Positions 1 through 6,433 of a stretch of DNA of 10,914 bases are shown piece by piece; positions within the stretch are counted from its first letter, which is position 1; each line of letters starts with the position of its first letter. The position numbers were made by a program, and so were the translations under genes. The notes under the pieces are model-generated. The model saw nothing but the letters and a program-made list of their open reading frames with translations, was not told the DNA's origin and did not search any database. The DNA is from Hyphomicrobiales bacterium (GTDB taxonomy: Bacteria > Pseudomonadota > Alphaproteobacteria > Rhizobiales > Xanthobacteraceae), in contig PKXB01000114.1 in NCBI GenBank assembly GCA_003133345.1, positions 1-10,914 on the forward strand. Direction: 5' to 3'.

Positions 1-1
1 G

Positions 2-370
2 CCGCCGCACTTCTGGGCGCTGGCGCTCTACCGCACCGAGGATTACGCCCGCGCCGGCATTCCGATGCTGCCGGTGGTTGCCGGCGACGCCTCAACGCGG
101 CGCCACATCCTGCTCCATACACTCATTCTGGTGCCGCTCGGCATCGCGCCCTGGGCGCTCGGCTATGCCGGCGCGCTCTATGGGCTGACCGCGATCGTGA
201 CCGGCGCGATCATGCTGGCGCTGGCCTTGCAAGTGTTGGGCGAACGCCGTCCGGCCGAGCGCGCCAGCCGGCAGCTTTTTGCCTTCTCGATCCTGTATCT
301 GTTCCTGTTGTTTGCCGTGCTGCTGATCGAGCGGGGATGGGGTGGGCTGATCGCCCGCTTGGCGGTGTGA
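2..370 (+). CDS. ctaB: Protoheme IX farnesyltransferase (heme O synthase), 3' end only
   Basis: This is the C-terminal 122 residues of a UbiA-family prenyltransferase; the start lies left of the window. The family attaches a farnesyl group to heme B to give heme O, the precursor of heme A in aa3 oxidases, in the inner membrane. The visible sequence opens with [15 protein letters not shown] followed by AGIPMLPVV, a typical conserved stretch of CtaB after the second Asp-rich motif. Three hydrophobic membrane segments follow (roughly window residues 38-57, 60-80 and 94-115). The frame runs unbroken from base 2 to the TGA at 368-370. A small CoxF-like gene starts 14 bases later and ctaG follows, the usual alphaproteobacterial cox operon order, which supports ctaB over other UbiA prenyltransferases such as UbiA itself. 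Nothing looks truncated except by the window edge. Confidence 0.93.
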   Translation, partial: PPHFWALALYRTEDYARAGIPMLPVVAGDASTRRHILLHTLILVPLGIAPWALGYAGALYGLTAIVTGAIMLALALQVLGERRPAERASRQLFAFSILYLFLLFAVLLIERGWGGLIARLAV

Positions 371-384
371 TTGTCGGGGTCGCG

Positions 385-549
385 ATGAACGAGCAACCGA
401 AGGACGAAGGCATCGTGCTCACCGAGGCGCAGAAACGCGCCCGGCGTTCGCGCTCGATCGCCATCGCGTTGTCGCTGGCCGCGCTGGTGATCCTGTTTTA
501 CCTGGTGACCCTGGCGAAGGGCCCGATCGTACTGGTCCGCCCGCTATGA
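385..549 (+). CDS. Small single-helix CoxF-like protein of the cytochrome oxidase operon
   Basis: A 54-residue protein beginning [10 protein letters not shown]. The frame is open further upstream to base 337, but the ATG at 385 is preferred: GGGG at 376-379 gives a usable ribosome-binding site five bases before it, and this start avoids overlapping ctaB. The first ~25 residues are polar and charged ([12 protein letters not shown]), followed by one membrane helix at about residues 25-44 and a short tail [10 protein letters not shown]. Positive charges before the helix suggest the N-terminus is cytoplasmic. It overlaps ctaG by ATGA (546-549), so the two are probably translationally coupled. Small one-helix proteins at this position between ctaB and ctaG are common in alphaproteobacteria and are often labelled CoxF. 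Its function is not established; a role in oxidase assembly is inferred from context only. Confidence 0.8.
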   Translation: MNEQPKDEGIVLTEAQKRARRSRSIAIALSLAALVILFYLVTLAKGPIVLVRPL

Positions 550-1151
550 CGAACGAACCGATGCCCCGCAACGGCAAGAAGCTCCGGCGCCACATGGTGA
601 TCGCCGCCTGCTGCGGCGTCTTCGTGGCGTCTATGGTGGGCGCGGCCTATGCCGCTGTGCCGCTGTACAACTGGTTCTGCCGCACCACCGGCTTTGCCGG
701 CACCACCCAGGTTTCGCAACAAGCGCCCGAGCATCTACTCGGCCGCACGATTGCCATTCGCTTCGATTCCAACGTCGCGCCCGGGCTGCCGTGGAAATTC
801 GAGCCGGAGCAGAACGAGATCAAGCTGCGCATCGGCGAGGTGGCGACCGTCCATTACAAGGTCGTCAACGAGACCGCGCGCACCATCTCCGCGCAGGCGT
901 CCTACAACGTCACGCCGCCGCAGGTCGGCGCCTATTTCGACAAGATCAATTGCTTCTGCTTCACCGAGCAGCGCCTGAAGCCGGGCGAGACGCGCGAGAT
1001 GACGGTCGTGTTCTACGTCGATCCGGCGATCGCCAAGGACCACGACCAGGACGCGCTCAACACGATCACGCTGTCCTATACGTTCTATCGGCTGCCCGAA
1101 CCGGAACCACCGGTGGCCGAGGCACCGAATACGAAATCGAATAGACTCTAA
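546..1151 (+). CDS. ctaG: Cytochrome c oxidase assembly protein CtaG/Cox11
   Basis: A 201-residue Cox11-family copper chaperone, which delivers copper to the CuB site of oxidase subunit I on the periplasmic side of the inner membrane. One N-terminal membrane anchor lies at about residues 17-37, followed by the soluble beta-sandwich domain. The family's three conserved cysteines are present: Cys45 in [16 protein letters not shown] just after the anchor, and the copper-binding pair Cys136/Cys138 in NCFCF. FYVDP and the TLSYTFY strand near the C-terminus are also typical. Length is normal. The start overlaps the stop of the preceding small gene by ATGA, and no good Shine-Dalgarno sequence precedes it, which fits translational coupling. 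ctaE follows after 59 bases. Confidence 0.96.
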   Translation: MTNEPMPRNGKKLRRHMVIAACCGVFVASMVGAAYAAVPLYNWFCRTTGFAGTTQVSQQAPEHLLGRTIAIRFDSNVAPGLPWKFEPEQNEIKLRIGEVATVHYKVVNETARTISAQASYNVTPPQVGAYFDKINCFCFTEQRLKPGETREMTVVFYVDPAIAKDHDQDALNTITLSYTFYRLPEPEPPVAEAPNTKSNRL

Positions 1152-1164
1152 CCGGGGATAAGGG

Positions 1165-1181
1165 GGGCGCCCGCGGCGCCC
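1165..1181 (+). other. GC-rich hairpin between ctaG and ctaE
   Basis: A perfect 7-bp inverted repeat, GGGCGCC and GGCGCCC, separated by CGC. No T-run follows (the next bases are GCTCAAACG), so it is not a canonical intrinsic terminator. It could be an RNA-processing, stability or attenuation element within the cox transcript. The pairing is seen directly; the function is a guess. Confidence 0.4.
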
Positions 1182-1210
1182 GCTCAAACGAGATTTGAAC
1201 GGAGACGACG

Positions 1211-2056
1211 ATGGCCCAGGGTCACACCAATCATCACGACTACCACTTGGTGAATCCGAGCCCCTGGCCGGCGGTCGGCGCCACCTCCGCCTTTCTGATG
1301 GCGTTCGGCGGCATCAGCTGGATGCATCATATGTACACGGCCGCGCCGCTGGTGTTCGGGCTCGGCGTACTCGGCACGATCTACACCTTCATCGGCTGGT
1401 GGCGCGACGTGGTGCGCGAAGCCCAGTATGAGGGCTTCCATACCCGTGTGGTGCAGATTTCGCACCGCTACGGCATGATCCTGTTCATCGCCTCCGAGGT
1501 GATGTTCTTCGTCGCCTGGTTCTGGGCCTATTTCAACACCGCGTTGTTTCCCGGCGAAGCGCATGAGGTCGGCCGGCTGGCCTTCACCCACGGCGTATGG
1601 CCGCCGCAGGGGATCGAGACCTTCAATCCCTGGCATCTGCCGCTCTTGAACACGCTGATCCTGCTCACCTCCGGCACCACGGTGACCTGGGCGCACCACG
1701 CGCTCTTGGAGGACGACCGGCAGGGGCTGAAATGGGGCCTGGCGCTGACCATCCTGCTCGGGCTCACCTTCACCTGCGTGCAGGCCTACGAATACTCGCA
1801 CGCGGCGTTCGCCTTCAAAGGCAACATCTACGGCGCTACTTTCTTCATGGCGACCGGTTTCCACGGCGCGCATGTGATCATCGGCTCGATCTTCTTGATC
1901 GTCTGCCTGATCCGCGCGCTGGCCGGCCACTTCAATTCCAAGCAGCATCTCGGCTTCGAGTTCGCCGCCTGGTATTGGCATTTCGTCGACGTGGTGTGGC
2001 TGTTCCTGTTCGCCTGCATATATGTGTGGGGCGCCGGTGTGCCGCATCCCGAGTAA
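1211..2056 (+). CDS. ctaE: Cytochrome c oxidase subunit III (aa3 type)
   Basis: A 281-residue subunit III (also called CoxC), a core membrane subunit of the aa3 oxidase that stabilises subunit I and proton uptake without binding redox metals. The sequence has the seven-helix pattern. Signature stretches include HHDYHLVNPSPWP at the N-terminus and the conserved membrane glutamate Glu96 in IASEVMFFVAWFWAYF (the DCCD-reactive position in the family). ATGFHGAHVIIG (about 214-225) and FAAWYWHFVDVVWLFLF near the end are also characteristic. Full length is normal for alphaproteobacteria and mitochondria. GGAG at 1201-1204, six bases before the ATG, is a good ribosome-binding site. A strong terminator follows the stop codon, so this is probably the last gene of the main cox transcript. 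Confidence 0.97.
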   Translation: MAQGHTNHHDYHLVNPSPWPAVGATSAFLMAFGGISWMHHMYTAAPLVFGLGVLGTIYTFIGWWRDVVREAQYEGFHTRVVQISHRYGMILFIASEVMFFVAWFWAYFNTALFPGEAHEVGRLAFTHGVWPPQGIETFNPWHLPLLNTLILLTSGTTVTWAHHALLEDDRQGLKWGLALTILLGLTFTCVQAYEYSHAAFAFKGNIYGATFFMATGFHGAHVIIGSIFLIVCLIRALAGHFNSKQHLGFEFAAWYWHFVDVVWLFLFACIYVWGAGVPHPE

Positions 2057-2070
2057 CCATCGCGCGATGG
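2057..2070. repeat. Perfect 14-bp palindrome after the ctaE stop
   Basis: CCATCGCGCGATGG is fully self-complementary and starts at the base after the ctaE TAA. Being gapless, it can only hairpin with inner pairs open. It may be an extra 3'-end element, a protein-binding site or chance. It lies ten bases before the terminator stem. Confidence 0.4.
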
Positions 2071-2077
2071 TGTTTCG

Positions 2078-2106
2078 AGAGGGCGGCGTGATTGCGCCGC
2101 CCTTTT
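2078..2106 (+). terminator. Rho-independent terminator after ctaE
   Basis: An 8-bp GC stem (GGGCGGCG at 2081-2088 pairing with CGCCGCCC at 2095-2102) closes a 6-base loop TGATTG and is followed at once by TTTT, then GCTTTG. The stem can be extended by A-T and G-T pairs on the outside. This is a classic intrinsic terminator shape, placed 24 bases after the subunit III stop. Downstream DUF983 and SURF1 would then need read-through or a separate promoter. Confidence 0.8.
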
Positions 2107-2129
2107 GCTTTGCGGAAAGAACGTGAAAC

Positions 2130-2504
2130 ATGGCTGACGCACCGCTGCCGATCGCAAGAGGCCTGCGCGGGCGTTGTCCGCGCTGCGGCGAGGGAAAGTT
2201 GTTCCAGGGCTTTCTGGGGCTGCGGCCTCGTTGCGAGCATTGCGGCCTCGACTTCGCCTTCGCCGATGCCGGCGACGGCCCGGCGGTGTTCGTGATTCTG
2301 CTCGGTGGCGCGATCGTCGTGTTCGCCGCGCTGCTCACCGAGGTGGTCTATCAGCCGCCCTACTGGCTGCATGCGGCGCTGTGGCTGCCGTTGGTTCTGC
2401 TCGTGACGCTGGCACCGTTGCGGCCGATCAAGGGCCTGATGATCGCGCTGCAATATCATCACAAGGCCGCGGAAGGCCGCCCCGCCCATCGAGGCGACGA
2501 GTGA
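2130..2504 (+). CDS. DUF983 family zinc-ribbon membrane protein
   Basis: A 124-residue protein matching the DUF983 pattern. An N-terminal zinc-ribbon-like pair of CxxC motifs (Cys16/Cys19 in RCPRCGEG and Cys35/Cys38 in RCEHCGLD) is followed by two membrane helices (about residues 52-70 and 78-97) and a short charged tail. The cysteines suggest binding of one metal ion, probably zinc, on the cytoplasmic side; that is inference. The family has no settled biochemical role. Its habitual position between oxidase subunit III and SURF1 in alphaproteobacteria suggests a part in oxidase assembly. A GGAAAGA tract at 2114-2120 precedes the ATG. Its stop overlaps the GTG start of SURF1 (GTGA, 2501-2504). 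Confidence 0.9.
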   Translation: MADAPLPIARGLRGRCPRCGEGKLFQGFLGLRPRCEHCGLDFAFADAGDGPAVFVILLGGAIVVFAALLTEVVYQPPYWLHAALWLPLVLLVTLAPLRPIKGLMIALQYHHKAAEGRPAHRGDE

Positions 2505-3253
2505 GCGTGCCGCGCGACAGGCGCCGTGGCGGAGTGATCGAAGCGACGGTGTTCGCCGTGGTCGGCGTCGCCATCCTGCTCGGCCTCGGCATTTGGCAAC
2601 TCGACCGCAAGGTCTGGAAGGAAAATCTGATCGCCACGGTGACCGCGCGGCTGGCGCGCGCGCCCGAGAATCTGCCGTCGCGCGAAAGCTGGCCGCGGCT
2701 CGTTGCCGAAGCCGATGAATATACCCGCGTCAAATTCCCGGCCGAATTCCTCGCAGGCGAAGAGGCGCTGGTCTATTCCGCCGGCTCCGCCTTCCGGCCC
2801 GACGTGCAGGGGCCGGGCTATTGGGTGTTCGCGCCGGCGCGTCTGGCCGGCGGCAGCATCGTGCTGGTCGACCGCGGCTTCGTGCCGCCTGAGCGCAAGG
2901 ATCCCGCCACCCGCGCGCAGGGCGCGCGCCATGGCATCATCGATGTCGTCGGCGTCATGCGCTGGCCGGAGACGCGTGGGCTGTTCACGCCGGCCGACGA
3001 CCCGAAGACCAATGTCTGGTACCTGCGCGAGCCTGCGGCCATGGCCGCCGCGAAGAAATGGGACACCGCCGCGCCGTTCTATATCGAACAAGAGGCGCCG
3101 GTGCCGCCCGGCGGCCTGCCCAAGCCGGGCAAGCTCGCTGTCAACCTGCCGGACAACCACCTGCAATACGCCATCACCTGGTTTGGCCTCGCGCTCGGGC
3201 TTGCCGGCGTCTACGTGGTCTGGCTTGCCGGCCACATGCGGCGGCGTGTGTGA
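2501..3253 (+). CDS. SURF1 family cytochrome oxidase assembly protein
   Basis: A 250-residue SURF1/Shy1-type protein, which assists maturation of aa3 oxidase and in bacteria has been linked to heme A handling for subunit I. The topology is typical: an N-terminal helix (about residues 14-32) ending in the conserved GIWQLDRK, a long periplasmic domain with VDRGFVPP (about 123-130), and a C-terminal helix introduced by NHLQYAITWF (219-228). The frame stays open far upstream into the DUF983 gene. The GTG at 2501 is chosen because it gives the family's normal N-terminus, has GAGG at 2491-2494 six bases before it, and makes a GTGA overlap with DUF983. That overlap implies translational coupling. 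Confidence 0.94.
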   Translation: MSVPRDRRRGGVIEATVFAVVGVAILLGLGIWQLDRKVWKENLIATVTARLARAPENLPSRESWPRLVAEADEYTRVKFPAEFLAGEEALVYSAGSAFRPDVQGPGYWVFAPARLAGGSIVLVDRGFVPPERKDPATRAQGARHGIIDVVGVMRWPETRGLFTPADDPKTNVWYLREPAAMAAAKKWDTAAPFYIEQEAPVPPGGLPKPGKLAVNLPDNHLQYAITWFGLALGLAGVYVVWLAGHMRRRV

Positions 3254-3266
3254 CGGTAGAGACCGC

Positions 3267-3280
3267 TTGATATGTATCAA
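3267..3280. promoter_or_regulatory. Perfect FNR/FixK-type box upstream of the TRAP dctQ gene
   Basis: TTGATATGTATCAA matches the CRP/FNR-family consensus TTGAT-N4-ATCAA at all ten fixed positions. It lies 14 bases after the SURF1 stop and 83 bases before dctQ. Its centre (3273.5) is 41.5 bases upstream of 3315, the start point expected from a -10-like TATAGA at 3304-3309. That is the classical class II activator spacing of FNR proteins. The match is seen directly; use by FNR, FixK or FnrL is inferred, and no regulator gene is in the window. Confidence 0.6.
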
Positions 3281-3309
3281 ATGAACCCGTCCGGGTTTTG
3301 AGTTATAGA
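3281..3309 (+). promoter_or_regulatory. Candidate activator-dependent promoter for dctQM
   Basis: The -10-like TATAGA (3304-3309) is preceded at 17 bases by ATGAAC (3281-3286), a poor -35 with three of six matches. A weak -35 abutting an upstream FNR-type box is what an activator-dependent promoter looks like. The transcript would have a leader of about 48 bases. This is inferred from pattern and spacing only. Confidence 0.35.
3284..3299 (+). terminator. Weak intrinsic terminator after SURF1
   Basis: AACCC (3284-3288) pairs with GGGTT (3293-3297) around the loop GTCC, running into a short T-run (TTTT at 3296-3299). The stem is only five pairs, so efficiency is doubtful. It lies between the proposed -35 and -10 of dctQ, so it could stop SURF1 transcripts without appearing in the TRAP mRNA. 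Confidence 0.4.
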
Positions 3310-3362
3310 CGCCAAGCCGAGCCATCGCCGACCGCTGGCGCGCAGACTGGGGCAATTCGACC

Positions 3363-3869
3363 GTGGTTACGCGAATTCTCGATCGTCTGACGGGGTGGAT
3401 CGAACACGCGCTCGCTTATGCCTTCATCGCCGCGGTCGCCCTCAACTTCATCAACGTCGTTGGCCGCTACGGCTTCGGCAGCACCATACTCAGTGCCGAC
3501 GAGTTGCAAATCTTCATCATGGTGTTCATGACCTTCCTCGGCGCCGCCGTGGTCGCCTGGCGTAATCAACATTTGCGCATGGACGTGCTCGTAAACGCGC
3601 TGCCGCCGCCGATCCGCCGGCTGATAAAAATTGCCGAACTCGTGGCGATCGTCATTCTCGCCGCCTTTGTGCTGTGGAATTCGACCTATTATGCCAAGCA
3701 AATGTTCAACATCGGTCGCGTGAGCGACATGGCGCAGGTGCCGATGTGGATTCCGCATGGCGTGGTGGCGGCGGGCTTCGGTCTGATGGCACTCATCGCT
3801 TGCCTGCGCCTTGTTGAGATCCTGGCCGGGCGCGCGCCGGACGGCGGCAAATCCGGCACGGAGGCGTGA
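3363..3869 (+). CDS. TRAP transporter small membrane subunit (DctQ family)
   Basis: A 168-residue DctQ-type protein, the small integral membrane subunit of a tripartite ATP-independent periplasmic transporter. It pairs with the large subunit next door and docks the periplasmic binding protein. Four membrane helices are visible (about residues 15-35, 45-67, 88-108 and 130-151). VGRYGFG after helix 1, and the RNQHLRMD stretch after helix 2, are characteristic. The GTG at 3363 is the first possible start after an in-frame stop at 3306-3308; GGGG at 3349-3352 lies ten bases ahead, a modest ribosome-binding site. The large subunit begins three bases after the stop. Substrate class cannot be read from this subunit. 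Confidence 0.9.
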   Translation: MVTRILDRLTGWIEHALAYAFIAAVALNFINVVGRYGFGSTILSADELQIFIMVFMTFLGAAVVAWRNQHLRMDVLVNALPPPIRRLIKIAELVAIVILAAFVLWNSTYYAKQMFNIGRVSDMAQVPMWIPHGVVAAGFGLMALIACLRLVEILAGRAPDGGKSGTEA

Positions 3870-3872
3870 GCC

Positions 3873-5156
3873 ATGTCGTTCGCGCTCGGCGTGGTGCCGG
3901 TTGTTCTGCTGCTGTTGGGATTCCCGATCTTTATCGTTCTGCTGGCGTCGGTCAGCGTCGCGCTCGTGTTCTTCATGCACATGCCGATCGCGGCGCTGCA
4001 TCAGACCATGTTCGGATCGATCAATGCCTTCGCGCTGCTGGCTATTCCGTTTTTCGTCTATGCCGGCGAACTGATGGGGCGCGGCAGCGTCGCCCAGCGC
4101 CTGGTCGATTTTGTCCAGGCCGGCGTCGGCTCGGTGCGTGGCAGCCTCGCCGTCACCACGGTGGGAACTTCGGCGATATTCGGCGCGATCTCCGGCATCA
4201 GCGCGGCCTGTGTCGCCACCATTGGTCGCATCATGTATCCGGCGATGCGGCGGGCGGGCTATCCGGAAAACTTCTCCGCCGGCCTGGTCACCGCGGTCGG
4301 TGCGATCGACATCATCATCCCGCCCAGTATTCCGATGATCGTCTACGGCGCATCGGCCGAGGAATCGGTACCGCGACTCTATGCGGCCGGCGTGGTGCCG
4401 GGCCTGATGCTGGCGCTCATGCTCGCGGCCTATGTCATGTGGTTTGCCTGGCGCAACGGCATCGGCGCCGGCGAGGCGTTCAAGCTCGATCATTTCCTGC
4501 ATGCGACCGTGCGCGGCATCTGGGCGCTCGGCATGCCGTTCATCATTCTCGGCGGCATCTATGGCGGCGTGTTCTCGCCGACCGAGGCGGCGGCGGTCGC
4601 CTGCGTCTATGCCGCCTTCGTCACTCGGTTTATTTTTCGCGAGCTCGGTTGGCGTGATATCGTCGAGGCCGCCTCCGCCACAGTTATATTCTCGGCGCAG
4701 ATTCTCATCATTGTCGCCTGCGCCGGAGTTTTCTCCTGGCTGCTGACCGTCAATCAGGTTCCCGCGGCGATCGTCGCTTGGCTGCAATCGCTCAACATTT
4801 CGAGCTGGATGTTTCTGCTGACGATTAACGTCATCCTGCTGGCGATCGGCTGCTTCCTCGATCCGTTATCGGCGATCCTGCTGTTGACGCCGCTGTTGGT
4901 GCCCATAGTCAAGGCGTTCGGCATCGACACCGTGCATTTCGGCATCGTGGTGACCGTGAATCTGGCGATTGGCCTGTTCCATCCGCCGTTCGGCATGAAC
5001 ATCTTCGTTGCCCAGTCCGTGCTCGGACTCGAGTTGCGCTCGATCTATCGCGGCATCGTTCCGTTTCTGGTGATCTACCTGATCGCGCTCGTCCTGATCA
5101 CCTACATTCCGGAGATCTCGCTCGGCGGAATGCGCTTTCTCCTCGGCTTGCGCTAG
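3873..5156 (+). CDS. TRAP transporter large permease subunit (DctM family)
   Basis: A 427-residue DctM-type permease, the subunit that moves substrate, usually an organic acid, across the inner membrane using a sodium or proton gradient. The length and the many membrane helices are normal. Family hallmarks are present: IPPSIPMIVYG (149-159), GGIYGGVFSPTEAAAVA (227-243), LDPLSAILLLTPLLVP (329-344) and HPPFGMNIF (370-378). GGAGG at 3860-3864, eight bases before the ATG, is a strong ribosome-binding site lying inside the end of dctQ, so the two are one operon. Unlike the usual dctP-Q-M operon, no binding-protein gene precedes it; that gene lies downstream on the opposite strand, facing this one. 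No clear terminator was found in the 131 bases between them. Confidence 0.95.
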   Translation: MSFALGVVPVVLLLLGFPIFIVLLASVSVALVFFMHMPIAALHQTMFGSINAFALLAIPFFVYAGELMGRGSVAQRLVDFVQAGVGSVRGSLAVTTVGTSAIFGAISGISAACVATIGRIMYPAMRRAGYPENFSAGLVTAVGAIDIIIPPSIPMIVYGASAEESVPRLYAAGVVPGLMLALMLAAYVMWFAWRNGIGAGEAFKLDHFLHATVRGIWALGMPFIILGGIYGGVFSPTEAAAVACVYAAFVTRFIFRELGWRDIVEAASATVIFSAQILIIVACAGVFSWLLTVNQVPAAIVAWLQSLNISSWMFLLTINVILLAIGCFLDPLSAILLLTPLLVPIVKAFGIDTVHFGIVVTVNLAIGLFHPPFGMNIFVAQSVLGLELRSIYRGIVPFLVIYLIALVLITYIPEISLGGMRFLLGLR

Positions 5157-5243
5157 CGTGACGCGTTGGCAACCGAGCGGTGTGCCGTAGCGCATGAACG
5201 AACGAGAGGCGGCCGGCTGCTCGCCAACCACCCCCTGAATACT

Positions 5244-5256
5244 TAAGCGGCGCTTA
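5244..5256. repeat. Short inverted repeat in the convergent gap
   Basis: TAAGC and GCTTA flank GGC between the convergent dctM and dctP genes. Five pairs and no T-run on either strand make this a poor terminator; it is the only symmetrical element noticed in the gap 5157-5287. Confidence 0.2.
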
Positions 5257-5287
5257 CCGGCTGCGCTTGGTGGAGCGGATCAAGTCA

Positions 5288-6292
5288 TCACTTCCGGTAT
5301 TTCTTCGCTACCGCCAGCAGCGTTTCGTAATCCTCTTTCATCTTTGGATTATTGGCGACAACCGCCGGCACAACCGAGGTCACGTCCTTGAGATAGGCGA
5401 CGGCCTCGGCCGGTGGCAGCGTGATCGTTTCGCCGCCGTTCTTCAGCCAGGTCTGGCGGGTGCGCTCGACGTCAGCGACGCCGTAGCTGGTAAAGACCGT
5501 TTCGGCTTTGCTCGCTTCTTCCCGCACGATCGCTTCCAGTTCCGGGCCGAGCGACTTCATGAAGGCCCGGTTGACGATGCCGCCGACCACCAGGAAGGAG
5601 CCGGGAAGGTAGGTCGCGCCCTTGGCGACATCATAATATTTGAACGCGGTGAAAACGTTGAACGAGGCAATGCCGCCGTCGATCGTCTTGTTTTGCAGAG
5701 CGGGCAGCACTTCGCCGAGCGGTATCGAAACGGGCGAGGCGCCGAGCTTCTTGAACGGCTCGACATGCAGCGGCGCCGCGCCGGGCACGCGGATCTTCTG
5801 GCCTTTGAAATCGGCGACCGCGCGCACCGGTTTGTGCGACACCAGCATGAGCGGGCCGTTGAGCGCCATCACCAGCGGTTCCACGCCCTTGGCCTCGCCG
5901 AAGGTCGCAAGCCGCGCGCGGATCGCGGGATCGGCCAGCACCTTCTGTCCATGCTCGACGCTGTCGAACAGGCCGGCGGCGTCGAACACTTGGAAGCGCG
6001 GCTCCAGTCCAATCAGGAAGCCGACGGCGGGAATGGCGAATTCAATGGTGCCGAGCGCAACACCGTCAACCGTCGCGGGGATTTGCCCGAGCTGGCTTGC
6101 CGGATAAATTTCCACCTTGATGCGGCCGCCGGAGCGCTGCTCGACGCCGGCCTTGAACACCTTCATCCATTCATGCGGGGCATCGTTGACCGTCGGCGAC
6201 GACAGCTTCATGGTGAATTGTTGTGCGCTCGCCGCGTTGGCGAGCAACATCACGGCTGCGATGGCAGCCATGCGAAAGACCCAGCTTCTCAT
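5288..6292 (-). CDS. TRAP transporter periplasmic solute-binding protein (DctP family)
   Basis: A DctP-type binding protein of 334 residues that captures substrate in the periplasm and hands it to DctQM. The start at 6292 gives MRSWVFRMAA with GGAG seven bases ahead and a clean signal peptide: Arg at the front, a hydrophobic core, and a probable cleavage site ASA|QQ after residue 23. An in-frame ATG at 6319 would add nine residues but has no good ribosome-binding site. The mature protein begins FTMKLSSPTVNDAPH and carries VEIYPASQLGQ (60-70), DFKGQKIRVPG (161-171; Arg168 corresponds to the carboxylate-binding arginine of the family) and LPALQNKTIDGG (197-207). The ligand is probably an organic acid; its identity is not readable. 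The gene is convergent with dctQM, so it needs its own promoter. Confidence 0.93.
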   Translation of the reverse strand: MRSWVFRMAAIAAVMLLANAASAQQFTMKLSSPTVNDAPHEWMKVFKAGVEQRSGGRIKVEIYPASQLGQIPATVDGVALGTIEFAIPAVGFLIGLEPRFQVFDAAGLFDSVEHGQKVLADPAIRARLATFGEAKGVEPLVMALNGPLMLVSHKPVRAVADFKGQKIRVPGAAPLHVEPFKKLGASPVSIPLGEVLPALQNKTIDGGIASFNVFTAFKYYDVAKGATYLPGSFLVVGGIVNRAFMKSLGPELEAIVREEASKAETVFTSYGVADVERTRQTWLKNGGETITLPPAEAVAYLKDVTSVVPAVVANNPKMKEDYETLLAVAKKYRK

Positions 6293-6353
6293 CTTGCAGC
6301 TCCAATTTTGCTTTGGCATGAATCGAGATTCCGACGGTTTCAGACGAACAAAA

Positions 6354-6381
6354 TTAATATTCGCGCCGGCAATTGTCTCAA
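6354..6381 (-). promoter_or_regulatory. Candidate sigma-70 promoter for dctP
   Basis: Reading on the - strand, TTGAGA (6381-6376; five of six matches to TTGACA) is followed after 16 bases by TATTAA (6359-6354; four of six matches). The start point would be near 6347, giving a leader of about 55 bases before the ATG at 6292. This is pattern matching only. Confidence 0.4.
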
Positions 6382-6414
6382 GTAGAACAGTTCATTAAAT
6401 GCCGGCTGGCGATA

Positions 6415-6433
6415 TTGACTTGAATCAATTCAA
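6415..6433. promoter_or_regulatory. Overlapping FNR/FixK-like inverted repeats upstream of dctP
   Basis: Two symmetrical motifs overlap. TTGAC-N4-ATCAA (6415-6428) matches TTGAT-N4-ATCAA at nine of ten fixed positions and fits the looser rhizobial FixK form TTGA-N6-TCAA. TTGAAT-CA-ATTCAA (6420-6433) is a perfect inverted repeat, also of the form TTGA-N6-TCAA. Relative to the inferred dctP start near 6347 the centres are about 74 and 79 bases upstream, a class I-like distance. It could instead serve thrC, but would be far upstream of that gene. Confidence 0.45.

Noticed and set aside
1184..2338. Long open frame (384 codons) on the - strand across ctaE
   Set aside because: It is opposite a certain oxidase subunit gene; its translation is low-complexity (Arg, Gly, Glu, His-rich) and lacks any family pattern. 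High GC third positions create such shadows.
2174..2500. N-terminal extension of SURF1 into the DUF983 gene
   Set aside because: The frame is open but the extra residues are Arg-rich and overlap a real gene. GTG at 2501 has a ribosome-binding site and gives the normal family N-terminus.
3303..4787. Open frame of 494 codons on the - strand across dctQ and dctM
   Set aside because: The product is a His/Asp/Arg/Glu-rich string with no domain, while the + strand gives two clear TRAP membrane subunits joined by a good ribosome-binding site.
5267..6385. Open frame of 372 codons on the + strand across dctP
   Set aside because: The - strand encodes a typical DctP with signal peptide. The + product resembles a reverse-complement artefact and has no recognisable motif.
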